From contig NZ_JALGRF010000013.1 in assembly GCF_022815725.1 (NCBI RefSeq), positions 1 through 64,000 of the forward strand: a stretch of DNA of 64,000 bases. The letters run 5' to 3'. The first letter of the stretch is position 1, and each line of letters starts with the position of its first letter. Positions 8,710-19,357 of the stretch are shown piece after piece. Origin of the DNA: Streptomyces sp. APSN-46.1. Its GTDB lineage: Bacteria > Actinomycetota > Actinomycetes > Streptomycetales > Streptomycetaceae. The notes below the pieces were generated by a model. The model was given only the letters and a program-made list of their open reading frames with translations, did not search any database and was not told where the DNA came from. A program made the translations under genes and the position numbers.

Positions 8710-9735
8710 ATGAACCCGCCCCAAAACCCCGCCACGCACCAGAACCCGCCCCCCGGCACCACCCCGCCCGGCGGCCCGCCGCCCGAGCCGCTGGCGGGGG
8801 CAGTGGCCGGGCCGGTGCCTGAACCGCTGGCCGGGCCGCGGGCGGAGGCGCTGCCTGGATTGTCGGCCGGGCCGCTGGTCGAACCGCTGGTCGGGGCGCT
8901 GCCCGAGCCGCTGGGTGGGGTGTTGGTTGGGGTGGAGTGGTTGGCCGGGCGGCTTGGCGGGGGCGGGGTGGTCGTGTTCGACGCCTCCGTCGGGGCGCAT
9001 CGCGGCGCGGGCCGGCGGATTCCGGGTGCCCGGCCGTTCGACCTGGACGGCGCGCTGTCCGACCACGAGGCCGCCGCCCCGCACACCATGCCCGGAGCCT
9101 CCGCGTTCACCGAGGCGCTGCGGCAGCTCGGCGTCGACGACACCAGCACCGTGGTCGTCTACGACGCCGCCGGCGTCTACTCCAGCGCCCGCGCCTGGTG
9201 GATGCTGCGCGCGATGGGCTTCGACCGGGTCGCCGTACTGGACGGCGGACTGCCCGCCTGGATCGCCGCCGGGCTGCCCGTCGAGGCCACCGGCCCGGCG
9301 TACGAGGGCCCGCGCGGCTCGTTCACCGCCCGCCCCCGCGCGGGGCTGCTCGTGGACGCCGCCACCGTCGGGGCCGCCCTGACCGACCCGGCCGCGGCCG
9401 TGCTCGACGCCCGCACCCGCGAGCGCTTCGCCGGCACGGCCCCCGAACCCCGGCCCGGGCTGCGCGGCGGCCACATGCCGGGAGCGGTGAACCTGCCGTT
9501 CGGGGAGCTCCAGGACCCGGCCGGCCTGATGCGGCCCGCCGCCGAACTCCGGCAGGCCTTCGCGGCGGCGGCCGGGGAGCGGGAGCGGCTCTACTTCAGC
9601 TGCGGGTCCGGTGTCACGGCCTGCGTCCTCGCGCTGGGCGCCACCCTCGCCGGGTACAAGGAGCTGGCGGTGTACGACGGCTCCTGGAGCGAGTGGGGCC
9701 TGCCCTCGGACCGCCCCGTGGTGACCGGGGCGTAG
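8710..9735 (+). CDS. Thiosulfate/3-mercaptopyruvate sulfurtransferase (rhodanese family)
   Basis: 341 aa. Two tandem rhodanese domains (about 70-195 and 210-338). The second carries the active-site loop C298-G-S-G-V-T-A, typical of mercaptopyruvate-type sulfurtransferases; the first is an inactive structural domain. It transfers sulfane sulfur to thiols or cyanide in the cytoplasm. ATG 8710 is preceded by GGAGG at 8698-8702. Unusual: the first 70 residues are a Pro/Ala/Gly-rich extension with PEPLAGP-like repeats (PEPLAGAVAGPVPEPLAG, LVEPLVGALPEPLGG) not part of the usual fold. It is possible that translation starts further in; the ribosome site favours 8710. Confidence 0.9.
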   Translation: MNPPQNPATHQNPPPGTTPPGGPPPEPLAGAVAGPVPEPLAGPRAEALPGLSAGPLVEPLVGALPEPLGGVLVGVEWLAGRLGGGGVVVFDASVGAHRGAGRRIPGARPFDLDGALSDHEAAAPHTMPGASAFTEALRQLGVDDTSTVVVYDAAGVYSSARAWWMLRAMGFDRVAVLDGGLPAWIAAGLPVEATGPAYEGPRGSFTARPRAGLLVDAATVGAALTDPAAAVLDARTRERFAGTAPEPRPGLRGGHMPGAVNLPFGELQDPAGLMRPAAELRQAFAAAAGERERLYFSCGSGVTACVLALGATLAGYKELAVYDGSWSEWGLPSDRPVVTGA

Positions 9736-9873
9736 GGGGCCGGGGCGCTTACGCCCTGTCCGGGCGACCTTCGCGGGCCCGCCGCGCCTGGCACGGCACC
9801 TCGCCGGGTTGTCGCATCGCGCGAGTACGGCCACGTACGAACTGCGATCCTCCGCCTTGCGATGCACCGCACC

Positions 9874-9974
9874 CAGCCTCGCCGGCGTTTGAGGGGCGGG
9901 GTCTGGGGGAGGAACCCGGCTCCGCCGGGTACCGGGCTCCGCCCGGACCCGCGCCTCAAACGCCGGCGAGGCTG
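9874..9974. repeat. Dispersed palindromic intergenic repeat, copy B
   Basis: 20-bp terminal inverted arms CAGCCTCGCCGGCGTTTGAG (9874-9893) and CTCAAACGCCGGCGAGGCTG (9955-9974) enclose smaller GC-rich hairpins. It lies in the 517-bp gap between the sulfurtransferase and lon; the rest of that gap shows no gene, only the lon control region at its right end. Likely role: transcription terminator or RNA-stabilising structure (inference). Confidence 0.9.
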
Positions 9975-10210
9975 AAGACGGCCGGACCCGTCCCCGGCGG
10001 ACGCCCTCGCGGTATGACCTCTCACATCCCGTCAGTTCACCGCGTCCCCCCGGCCGTCGGCGCCTCCTCACCGGCTGCTCGTTCAGCGACGGCGACCGGG
10101 AGACCGCCACGGCCGACGCCGAGGTCGCTGCGGCCGCCGGCTCATCACACGGTCGGCACGTGTTCGCCGGAGGCGAACGGGGGTTGGGGAACAATGGGCG
10201 GCGCACATGC

Positions 10211-10231
10211 ATTGAGTCGGCATAGCTCAAC
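10211..10231. promoter_or_regulatory. HAIR-like operator (HspR) upstream of lon
   Basis: ATTGAGT-CGGCATA-GCTCAAC, an inverted repeat with a 7-nt spacer 21 nt before the lon start. It matches the HspR-associated inverted repeat CTTGAGT-N7-ACTCAAG closely (TTGAG and CTCAA half-sites intact). HspR repression of lon is established in Streptomyces lividans, so heat-shock control is expected here. Confidence 0.75.
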
Positions 10232-10252
10232 TTGGCTGCCGGAGGGAAGATC

Positions 10253-12661
<2,409 letters not shown>

Positions 12662-12736
12662 TCCACGGCGCCCGCGAGGCACGACGACCGGTGCACGGCC
12701 CGCGACGCGACCTGCACCCGACCGGCATGCGGCCCG

Positions 12737-12774
12737 GGACCCTCCCCCAGACTCCGTCCGGGGGGACCCCCACT
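12737..12774. repeat. 38-bp repeat module shared with copy C
   Basis: The 38 nt are an exact reverse-complement match to 26021-26058 inside repeat copy C. Here the module stands alone in the lon to MarR gap (12662-12874) without the 20-bp terminal arms. It can fold on itself (gggggtcccccc), so it may act as a short terminator for lon. Confidence 0.85.
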
Positions 12775-12874
12775 CCGGCGGGGCCCCGGGCCGTCGGCGC
12801 GCCCGCTGGGAAATACTGGGTACTCCACAGGACCGAGGTGCCACACACCACACACCCACCGATGGGAGCAGGAC

Positions 12875-13315
12875 GTGCACGGGAGCGAAGACCAGGAGTT
12901 CCTTGCCTTGGAGCGGGAGCTGTCCGTCTTCCTCCGGCGCGCCCGCGCCTCCTCCGGCGAGATGGCCCGCGCCCTCCACCCCGAGCTGGAGCCGGCCGCG
13001 TACGGGCTCCTCGTCCGCCTGGAGGCCGCCGGCCGCCAGCGGGCCACCGAACTCGCCGCGTACTTCGGGGTCGGCAAGGCCACCATGAGCAGGCAGCTGC
13101 GGGCCCTGGAGGAACTGGGCCTGGTCGCCCGGGAGCCGGACCCGGCGGACGGCCGGGCCTTCCTCGTCGGACTCACGGAGGAGGGCCGGTCCCGCTTCCT
13201 GCGGGTACGCGGCGCCCGGCGCGAGCAGTACATGCGCAAGCTCGCGGACTGGGACCGCGGCGAGGTGGCGGAACTGGCGAGGCTGCTGCACCAGTTGAAC
13301 CAGGGCGCGGAGTAG
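12875..13315 (+). CDS. MarR-family transcriptional regulator
   Basis: 146 aa. The fold is a dimerising helix bundle flanking a winged helix: QRATELAAYFGVGKATMSRQLRALEELGLV is the helix-turn-helix (about residues 52-81), followed by a wing with the typical DPADGRAFLVGLTEEG. GTG start at 12875 with GGGAGCAGGA upstream. It is a single gene, convergent with the PP2C-like gene; neither the ligand nor the target is evident. Autoregulation would be usual for the family. Confidence 0.92.
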   Translation: MHGSEDQEFLALERELSVFLRRARASSGEMARALHPELEPAAYGLLVRLEAAGRQRATELAAYFGVGKATMSRQLRALEELGLVAREPDPADGRAFLVGLTEEGRSRFLRVRGARREQYMRKLADWDRGEVAELARLLHQLNQGAE

Positions 13316-13347
13316 GCCCGACGGCCGGCCCCGCGGGCGGCTCTGGC

Positions 13348-14121
13348 CTACAGCTCCGCGAACACCGCCGAGGCGTCGTCGTGCCTTTTGTACGGGGCCG
13401 ACGGCCGCTCCGGGTCGGACTCGATGGCCCGGACCCGCCCGATCAGGGACTCCGCGCCCTCCTTGCGGAGCACGGTCAGGCACTGCGCCCAGTCACCCTC
13501 CCGGAACGTGTCCGTCCACCGGCTCGCCCCGTCCGTGAGCGCGGCCACCGCCACGACCTCCCCGCGCGGGGTGCGCCCGGTCACCGCCCGGGAGGCCACC
13601 GCCGGGTCTGCGGCCGCCGTGAAGAAGCCGCCCTCCGCGTTGCGCAGCGCGTCCGTCGCGGCCACCGAGACCAGGACCTCGCGCGGGACCCGGTCCAGCC
13701 GGTCGTCCAGCACCGCCGTCACCTCGCCCCCGGGCGCCTGGAGCAGCAGGACGGAGTCCGAGAGCACCAGGTGCTCCACGTACGCCTCGTCCCAGCGGAC
13801 CACGACCACCGTCGCCTGCGGGGTGCGGACGTGAGAAAGGTCACAGGTGCCCCGGTGGGCGTCGGCGGTGTCCCGGATGGACTCCGCCAGAATCCGGTCC
13901 AGTGGCATGTCCCGCCGCGATCCGGACAGTTCGGTCAATCGGCCGCCGAGCCGGGCCGCGAACCACGGCACGCCGTGCGCGCAGCCGACCTCGCCGCGCG
14001 GTGGGGTGACACCGTCCAGGACCACCAGGACTCCGCCGCCCGAGGCCGGGACGGCGGCCGACACCCAGTCCTCGTTGGGGCGTTCCGGGCTGCCGGCGGC
14101 GGAAGCGAGGTCGATGCGCAT
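13348..14121 (-). CDS. PP2C-like protein phosphatase domain protein
   Basis: 257 aa. Weak but ordered PP2C motifs: PNEDW near residue 13, LDGVTPP near 31 (metal-binding DG), SDSVLLL in the middle and LTDGASRW near 190. The expected acidic metal ligands are therefore mostly present, but the family is divergent. It is predicted cytoplasmic, removing phosphate from Ser/Thr-phosphorylated proteins if active. ATG at 14121 begins directly with MRIDLASAAG; the longer upstream frame is low in coding character. It faces away from the conservon across a 376-bp gap. Confidence 0.72.
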   Translation of the reverse strand: MRIDLASAAGSPERPNEDWVSAAVPASGGGVLVVLDGVTPPRGEVGCAHGVPWFAARLGGRLTELSGSRRDMPLDRILAESIRDTADAHRGTCDLSHVRTPQATVVVVRWDEAYVEHLVLSDSVLLLQAPGGEVTAVLDDRLDRVPREVLVSVAATDALRNAEGGFFTAAADPAVASRAVTGRTPRGEVVAVAALTDGASRWTDTFREGDWAQCLTVLRKEGAESLIGRVRAIESDPERPSAPYKRHDDASAVFAEL

Positions 14122-14497
14122 GCGGACATTCTGCCCGGCGGGCCGTTCACAGGGGGAAGAGACCCGAAGGATGGTCCGTACCAAATAGGCGAGGGGGAAG
14201 GCGGCCCGTCCGACCGCACCCCGGGATGTGGGCGGGCATACTGCCAAAGGGCCCGTCCATCTTTCAACCGGCTGTCCACGGAGGCGCCCTGACACACGGA
14301 TGCCGAGTTGGTTGCCAACTCATCCGTACTGTTCACTCGTTCAGGTGGCCGGGTAGGCGATGTGCGGCTCTCTCCCCAACACACTGCGAAGGTCTGAGGC
14401 GGTACGAGGGGGCAGGGGGCGTTTACTTGTTGACCGGCCGTTACCTCGGCCACACGAGTAGACGAGCTAGAGCACACGTACAGGATTGCGAGCACCG
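14122..14497. other. Gene-free control region between PP2C-like gene and conservon
   Basis: No coding sequence is supportable. The notable element is GAGTTGG-TTG-CCAACTC (14305-14321), a perfect 7-bp inverted repeat with a 3-nt spacer, the size of a regulator operator, about 175 nt upstream of cvnA. Promoters for both divergent units must lie here. Confidence 0.6.
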
Positions 14498-17400
14498 GTG
14501 CAGAAGAAGCGGTCTCGGAAGAACGGCACCGCCACCGACGGACCCGCCCCCGCTCCCGCAGGACGTCGTGTCCGCGTGCGCAGCAGGCTGGTCGTCGGCG
14601 TAGCCGTCGCCGGTCTCACCGTCCTCGCGGCAGGCAGCCCCGCTGTCGTCTCCGCCATGACGGAACTCAACGACTCCCAGCGCCTGGTCACCCTCGCGGA
14701 GCAGACCGGGCAGACCCTCACCCTCGCGCACCTCCTCGGCGACGAGCGCGACGCCGTCGTCGAGTACGCGGCCAAGGGCCGCCCCGGCGCGGGCAAGGCG
14801 GCGGTCCAGGAGCGGATTTCGCGTACCGACCGGCAACTCGCCGAGGTCCGGGCCGAGGCGGACGAGGAGCTCGCACGGGCCCTCGGCCGCGTCCAGGCCG
14901 TCCGCGCCGAGGCCGTCGACGGCAAGGGCGGCGCCCTCGCCGCGCACCAGGCGTACGCCGGCGTGATCGCGGAACTCCTCGCGCCGGGCGACCGGCTCGC
15001 CGAGCTGACCCCGCCGCGCGCCGGGACCGCCCTCGCCACCACCCGCCCGCTGGCCCCGCTGGGCCAGGCCGTGGAACAGGCCTCGGCCACCCGTGGACTG
15101 CTGCTCGCCGCGTTGGCCGTCCCCCGCGGCGAGCAGCTCCCCAACTCGGCGGTGGTGGACGAGCTGACCACGGCCGCCCAGCGCTCGCGCGTACGGGAGC
15201 AGGCCGCCCTCGACGAATTCAACCGGGCCTCGCGGCCCGAGGTACGGCAGACCCTCGCCGCCACGGTCACCGGGCCCGAGGTCAAGACGGCCGACGACTA
15301 CCTGAGCCGTCTCACCGACCGGCCCACCCTGAGCGCGGCCGACCGCAAGCTCGACGGCGCCGCGGTCGGCTCGGCGCTCACCGCCCGCATCGACCGCATG
15401 CGGTCGGTGGAGTCCACCCTCGCCGGACAGCGGGCCACCGCGCTCGCCGCCCTGCGGGACGACGACGTGACGGCACTGGAAGCGCTGATCGCGGCGCTGG
15501 GCGTGCTGTTCCTGATCGCCGTCGGCGTCTCGACGGCCGTCGCGCGCTCGCTGACGCGGCCGCTGTCGGTCCTCAGACGCGGCGCGGCGCGGCTGGCGAC
15601 GCCGGAGGGCTCGGTGGAGCCGGTGCGGTTCACGGGCCGCAACGACGAGTTCGCCGAGGTCGTGCGCCACCTGAACGCGGTGCGGGACCAGACGGTGTCC
15701 CTGCACACCCGGATCGCCGGGCTCGACGCGGACCGGCGGCGCCTCATCGGCCGCAACGAGGCGCTGGCCTCGGGCCGGGAGGCGCTGGAAGCGGAACTGA
15801 AGCAGCTGCGGGCGGGGCTGGAAGAGCACCGCCGCATCATGTCGTCCACGTCGGTGTCGCTGTCGCTGCGCACGCTGGGCCTGGTGGAGCGGCAGCTCAC
15901 GGTCATCGAGGAGCTGGAGTCCAAGGAGCAGGACCCGGACCGGCTGGCGACGCTGTTCAGGCTGGACCACCTGGCGACGGTGATGCGCCGCCACAACGAG
16001 AACTTGCTGGTCCTGGCCGGGCAGGAGCACGGTCCCGGCGCGGGTGGGCCGGTGCCGCTGGTGGACGTCATGCGGGCGGCGGTCAGCGAGATCGAGCGCT
16101 ACGAGCGGGTCGAGCTGGTGGCGCTGCCGTCGATCACCCAGGTCGCGGGGCACGCCGCCGACGACATCTCGCACGTGCTGGCGGAGCTGCTGGAGAACGC
16201 CACGACCTTCTCGCCCCCGGAAGCCAGGGTGAAGGTGTCCGGGTGGCTGATGGACTCCGGCGACGCGGTGCTGTCCGTGGCGGACGAGGGCATCGGGGTC
16301 ACGGCGGAACGGCTGGCCTCGCTGAACTCCCGGCTGTCCACGCCGGAGGCGTACGACGAGGAACCCGAGTCGGAACACGGTCTGGGACTCGGCCTGTACG
16401 TGGCCGGGCGGCTCGCGGCGCGGCACGGTGTCACGGCGGAGCTGCGCGGGGGGCGGCACGGCGGGACGGAGGCCCTGGTGGTCGTCCCGGCGGCGCTGCT
16501 GCCGGCTGCTCCGCCGGTGTCGCCGGTCCACACCCTGGCGACGCCGGGCGCGCCGGCGCTGGTGCTGCCGGGTGTGATCGCGGAGGCGAACGAGAACACG
16601 CTCCCGTGGGGCCGGCTCGCCGACGCGGGGTCGCCCTCGGCCGCCCTTGCTGACGCGGGGTCGCCTTCGGCCGACGAGCAGCTGCTGGCCCGCGTGGTCC
16701 CGACCCCGGAGCCGCCGCCGACGAACGCGGGCTCCACGACCCCCGCGGACCTGCCTCCGGCGGGCGCGGTGTTCACGGTCCCTGCCCGGGATGCGGAGCG
16801 GCCTTCGGCGGGCGTGGAATTCACGGTTCCCGCCGTGGACGCGGAGCTGCCCCCGGCGGATGCGGGCTTCACGGTTCCGGCGGTGGATGTGGAGCTGCCT
16901 TCGGCGGACCAGGTGTTCACGGTCCCCGCCCGGTACGCGGACCGGACTTCGGCGGGCGTGGAATTCACGGTTCCCGCCGTGGACGCGGAGCTGCCTCCGG
17001 CGGATGCGGGCTTCATGGTCGCTGCCCGGGGCGCGGAGCTGCCCTCGGCGGACCAGGTGCTCACCGCCCCCGCCCGGGATGCGGAGCTGCCTTCGGCGGA
17101 TGCGGTGTTCACCGCTGGGGCCCCGGCTTCTGGGGCGGAACTGTCGGCTCCGGTGGTCACGGGTGCGGCCCCCGCTGATGGTGCGGAGCTGCCTCCGGGG
17201 GACGAGGCGTTCACCGTCCCCGGTGCGGCTACGGCGGCCGATGCGGTGTCCGCGGACGCGGGGGCGGGCTCGGCAGAGGAAGCGGTTACCGCCCCGGCCG
17301 CGCCGGCCGGGCGGGGGATTGCCGGGCAGGCGCCGGAGGGCACCCGGCGGCCCGTTCCGCTGCACGAGGCGGGGCCGCTGGTCGCCGTACCGGACGAGAC

Positions 17401-17797
17401 CCCGCAGCCCCAGCGGCAGCGGCAGCCGCAGGCGCCGGCCGAACCCGGATCCTCCCCGGAGGGGCACGGGCGGGCCGCCGACGCGCACGGGAGCTGGCTG
17501 CCCCGCCAGGGGAGTCACCCCGACGAGGGTGTCACCGACAAGGGCCTGCCCAAGCGCACCCCCCGCGCCGTGCCCGCCCCGCGCGCGGACGCCGTACATC
17601 CCGAGCCCGAACCCCCGCGCCGCGTCGACGCGGACGAGCTGCGCCGCCGGCTCGGCGGGTTCTACCGGGGGGCCCAGGACGGCCGGCGCGTCGTCGCCGC
17701 CGAACTCGCCCAGGAGCAGGAGCAGGAGCAGGTGCACGAGCAGGCACACGAGCAAGGCACCGACCAGGGGGACAGCGCACAGGAGGCACGCACATGA
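14498..17797 (+). CDS. cvnA: Conservon sensor-like histidine kinase (CvnA type)
   Basis: About 1099 aa. First gene of a conservon. One transmembrane helix near residues 28-50, an extracytoplasmic nitrate/sulfate-sensor-like helical domain, a second membrane helix near 330-350, HAMP, then a HATPase domain (ELLENATTFSPPEARV, DEGIGVT, GLGLGLYVAGRLA). There is no canonical HExxTP phosphoacceptor block, as usual in CvnA. The C-terminal 450 residues are low-complexity and contain seven 16-residue tandem repeats (16763-17098). GTG 14498 is preferred over TTG 14486. The stop overlaps the next gene by ATGA. In the conservon model CvnA-D form a membrane complex resembling G-protein signalling. Confidence 0.9.
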   Translation: MQKKRSRKNGTATDGPAPAPAGRRVRVRSRLVVGVAVAGLTVLAAGSPAVVSAMTELNDSQRLVTLAEQTGQTLTLAHLLGDERDAVVEYAAKGRPGAGKAAVQERISRTDRQLAEVRAEADEELARALGRVQAVRAEAVDGKGGALAAHQAYAGVIAELLAPGDRLAELTPPRAGTALATTRPLAPLGQAVEQASATRGLLLAALAVPRGEQLPNSAVVDELTTAAQRSRVREQAALDEFNRASRPEVRQTLAATVTGPEVKTADDYLSRLTDRPTLSAADRKLDGAAVGSALTARIDRMRSVESTLAGQRATALAALRDDDVTALEALIAALGVLFLIAVGVSTAVARSLTRPLSVLRRGAARLATPEGSVEPVRFTGRNDEFAEVVRHLNAVRDQTVSLHTRIAGLDADRRRLIGRNEALASGREALEAELKQLRAGLEEHRRIMSSTSVSLSLRTLGLVERQLTVIEELESKEQDPDRLATLFRLDHLATVMRRHNENLLVLAGQEHGPGAGGPVPLVDVMRAAVSEIERYERVELVALPSITQVAGHAADDISHVLAELLENATTFSPPEARVKVSGWLMDSGDAVLSVADEGIGVTAERLASLNSRLSTPEAYDEEPESEHGLGLGLYVAGRLAARHGVTAELRGGRHGGTEALVVVPAALLPAAPPVSPVHTLATPGAPALVLPGVIAEANENTLPWGRLADAGSPSAALADAGSPSADEQLLARVVPTPEPPPTNAGSTTPADLPPAGAVFTVPARDAERPSAGVEFTVPAVDAELPPADAGFTVPAVDVELPSADQVFTVPARYADRTSAGVEFTVPAVDAELPPADAGFMVAARGAELPSADQVLTAPARDAELPSADAVFTAGAPASGAELSAPVVTGAAPADGAELPPGDEAFTVPGAATAADAVSADAGAGSAEEAVTAPAAPAGRGIAGQAPEGTRRPVPLHEAGPLVAVPDETPQPQRQRQPQAPAEPGSSPEGHGRAADAHGSWLPRQGSHPDEGVTDKGLPKRTPRAVPAPRADAVHPEPEPPRRVDADELRRRLGGFYRGAQDGRRVVAAELAQEQEQEQVHEQAHEQGTDQGDSAQEART
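16763..17098 (+). repeat. Seven tandem 48-bp (16-aa) units in the cvnA tail
   Basis: Units follow xxVFTVPAxDAELPSA: GAVFTVPARDAERPSA, GVEFTVPAVDAELPPA, DAGFTVPAVDVELPSA, DQVFTVPARYADRTSA, GVEFTVPAVDAELPPA, DAGFMVAARGAELPSA, DQVLTAPARDAELPSA. An eighth, degenerate unit follows. Units 2 and 5 are identical in protein, which indicates recent duplication within the array. Confidence 0.95.
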
Positions 17798-18279
17798 CCG
17801 CGTCCAGTACGTACGAACTGAGCACCCAGGCCCGCAACCTGCAGTGGCTGCTGACCGACCTGGTCGAGGAGGTGCCGGGGGTCAACTCCGTCACTGTCGT
17901 GTCCTCGGACGGACTGCTCCTGCTCTCCTCCGAGGAGCCGACCGCCCCCGCGCCGGCTCCCGAGGGCACCCGCCCCAAGGGTCCGCGCGGCGCATCCGCC
18001 GACCTCGCCACCATCGTCTCCGGCCTCGGCAGCCTCACCACCGGCGCCGCCGCCCTCATGGACGGCGGCGGGGTCAAGCAGACCATGGTGGCGATGGAGC
18101 GCGGCTCCGTCTTCGTCATGGCCATCAGCGACGGCTCACTGCTCGGCGTGCACGCCACCCCGGACTGCGACATGAGCGTCGTCGCCTACCACATGGCCCT
18201 GTTCGTCGGCCGCGCCGGCCACGTCCTGACCCCCGAAGTCCGCAGCGAGCTGCGCCAGTCGATGGAGAAAACCCCGTGA
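17794..18279 (+). CDS. cvnB: Roadblock/LC7-domain protein (CvnB type)
   Basis: 161 aa. N-terminal NLQWLLTDLVEEVPGVNSVTVVSSDGLLLL is the hallmark Roadblock/LC7 start, followed by the mixed alpha/beta fold and MVAMERGSVFVMAISDGSLLGV. Usual roles are dimerisation and control of the partner GTPase CvnD. It overlaps cvnA by 4 bp and cvnC by 4 bp, so it is translated in a coupled operon. Confidence 0.94.
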   Translation: MTASSTYELSTQARNLQWLLTDLVEEVPGVNSVTVVSSDGLLLLSSEEPTAPAPAPEGTRPKGPRGASADLATIVSGLGSLTTGAAALMDGGGVKQTMVAMERGSVFVMAISDGSLLGVHATPDCDMSVVAYHMALFVGRAGHVLTPEVRSELRQSMEKTP

Positions 18280-18704
18280 GGAGTCCGTCCTCCGACCGGC
18301 TGCCGATACGCGGCGCCGACCGCCGCCCCGCCCGCGTCCGCCCGTACTCCCTCACCGGCGGCCGCACCCGCTTCGCGCAGGTCCTGCACGTCGAGACCTT
18401 CGTCGCCGCCCTGGAGCCGAAGGCCTCCGCGCCGCAGACCGGCGAGGCAACGCCGAAGAGCGGCGACCGCGACCACGACCGCGACCGCATGCCCGAGATG
18501 CCCGCCATCGTCGAGGTCTGCCGCCGCATGCGCACCATCGCCGAGATATCCGCGCTGCTGAAGCTGCCCCTCGGCGTGGTCCGCGTACTCGTCAGCGACC
18601 TCGCCGACCAGGGAAGGATCCGCGTCTACGGGACGGGGCACGGCTCCGGCCGGCCCGAACGCGCGCTGCTCGAAAGGGTGCTCAGTGGCCTTCGCCGTCT
18701 CTGA
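18276..18704 (+). CDS. cvnC: DUF742 protein (CvnC type)
   Basis: 142 aa. GTG start overlaps the cvnB stop (GTGA). The C-terminal half has the DUF742 winged-helix signature: EVCRRMRTIAEISALLKLPL followed by VRVLVSDLADQGRI. The N-terminal half has RPYSLTGGRT, the other conserved DUF742 block, separated by a charged stretch (SGDRDHDRDRM). Third member of the conservon; a protein-interaction role is assumed for the family. Confidence 0.92.
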   Translation: MRSPSSDRLPIRGADRRPARVRPYSLTGGRTRFAQVLHVETFVAALEPKASAPQTGEATPKSGDRDHDRDRMPEMPAIVEVCRRMRTIAEISALLKLPLGVVRVLVSDLADQGRIRVYGTGHGSGRPERALLERVLSGLRRL

Positions 18705-19356
18705 TACCGATACGGATACCGGTACCGCCACCGCCCTCCTCGACGACGAGCCCGTCCAGCCCTGGCAGTACGACCGCTCGCGCGCGCCCGTCGCCGTCAA
18801 GGTGCTGGTCGCGGGCGGATTCGGGGTCGGCAAGACCACCTTCGTCTCGTCCGTCTCCGAGATCACCCCCCTGCGTACCGAGGCGGTGATGACGCGGGCC
18901 GGCATCCCGACCGACGACCTGTCCGGGACCCCGGACAAGCGCACCACCACCGTCGCCATGGACTTCGGCCGCGTCACCCTCGACGACGACCTCGTCCTCT
19001 ACGTGTACGGGACCCCGGGCCAGGAGCGGTTCTGGTTCATGTGGGACGACCTCGTGCGCGGCGCCATCGGCGGGCTCGTGCTGGCCGACACCCGCCGGCT
19101 GCGCGACTGCTTCCCGGCGCTCGACTACTTCGAGAGCTGCGGCCTCCCGTACGCCGTCGCCGTCAACCACTTCGAGGGGTCCCGCTCGTACGAGCCGCAG
19201 GACGTGCGCGAGGCGCTCAGCGTCCCGCCGCGGGTGCCCGTCGTGATCATGGACGCGCGGAGCCGGGCCACGGTCGTCGAATCGCTGCTGACGCTCGTCA
19301 CGCACGCCCTCGACAGCACGCCCGAAGAGCCGAACAGACCCGAATCGAGAACGTGA
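18685..19356 (+). CDS. cvnD: Conservon Ras-like GTPase (CvnD type)
   Basis: 223 aa. G1 P-loop GGFGVGKTT near residues 44-52, switch I region ending KRTTTVAMDFG, G3-like YGTPGQERF, and a non-canonical G4 (NHFEGS in place of NKxD), which is normal for this prokaryotic MglA-like group. GTG start at 18685 lies 20 nt inside cvnC. It is expected to cycle between GTP and GDP under control of CvnB and CvnA. It ends 1 nt before the monooxygenase start, so that gene is part of the same operon. Confidence 0.93.
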   Translation: MAFAVSDTDTDTGTATALLDDEPVQPWQYDRSRAPVAVKVLVAGGFGVGKTTFVSSVSEITPLRTEAVMTRAGIPTDDLSGTPDKRTTTVAMDFGRVTLDDDLVLYVYGTPGQERFWFMWDDLVRGAIGGLVLADTRRLRDCFPALDYFESCGLPYAVAVNHFEGSRSYEPQDVREALSVPPRVPVVIMDARSRATVVESLLTLVTHALDSTPEEPNRPESRT

Positions 19357-19357
19357 G

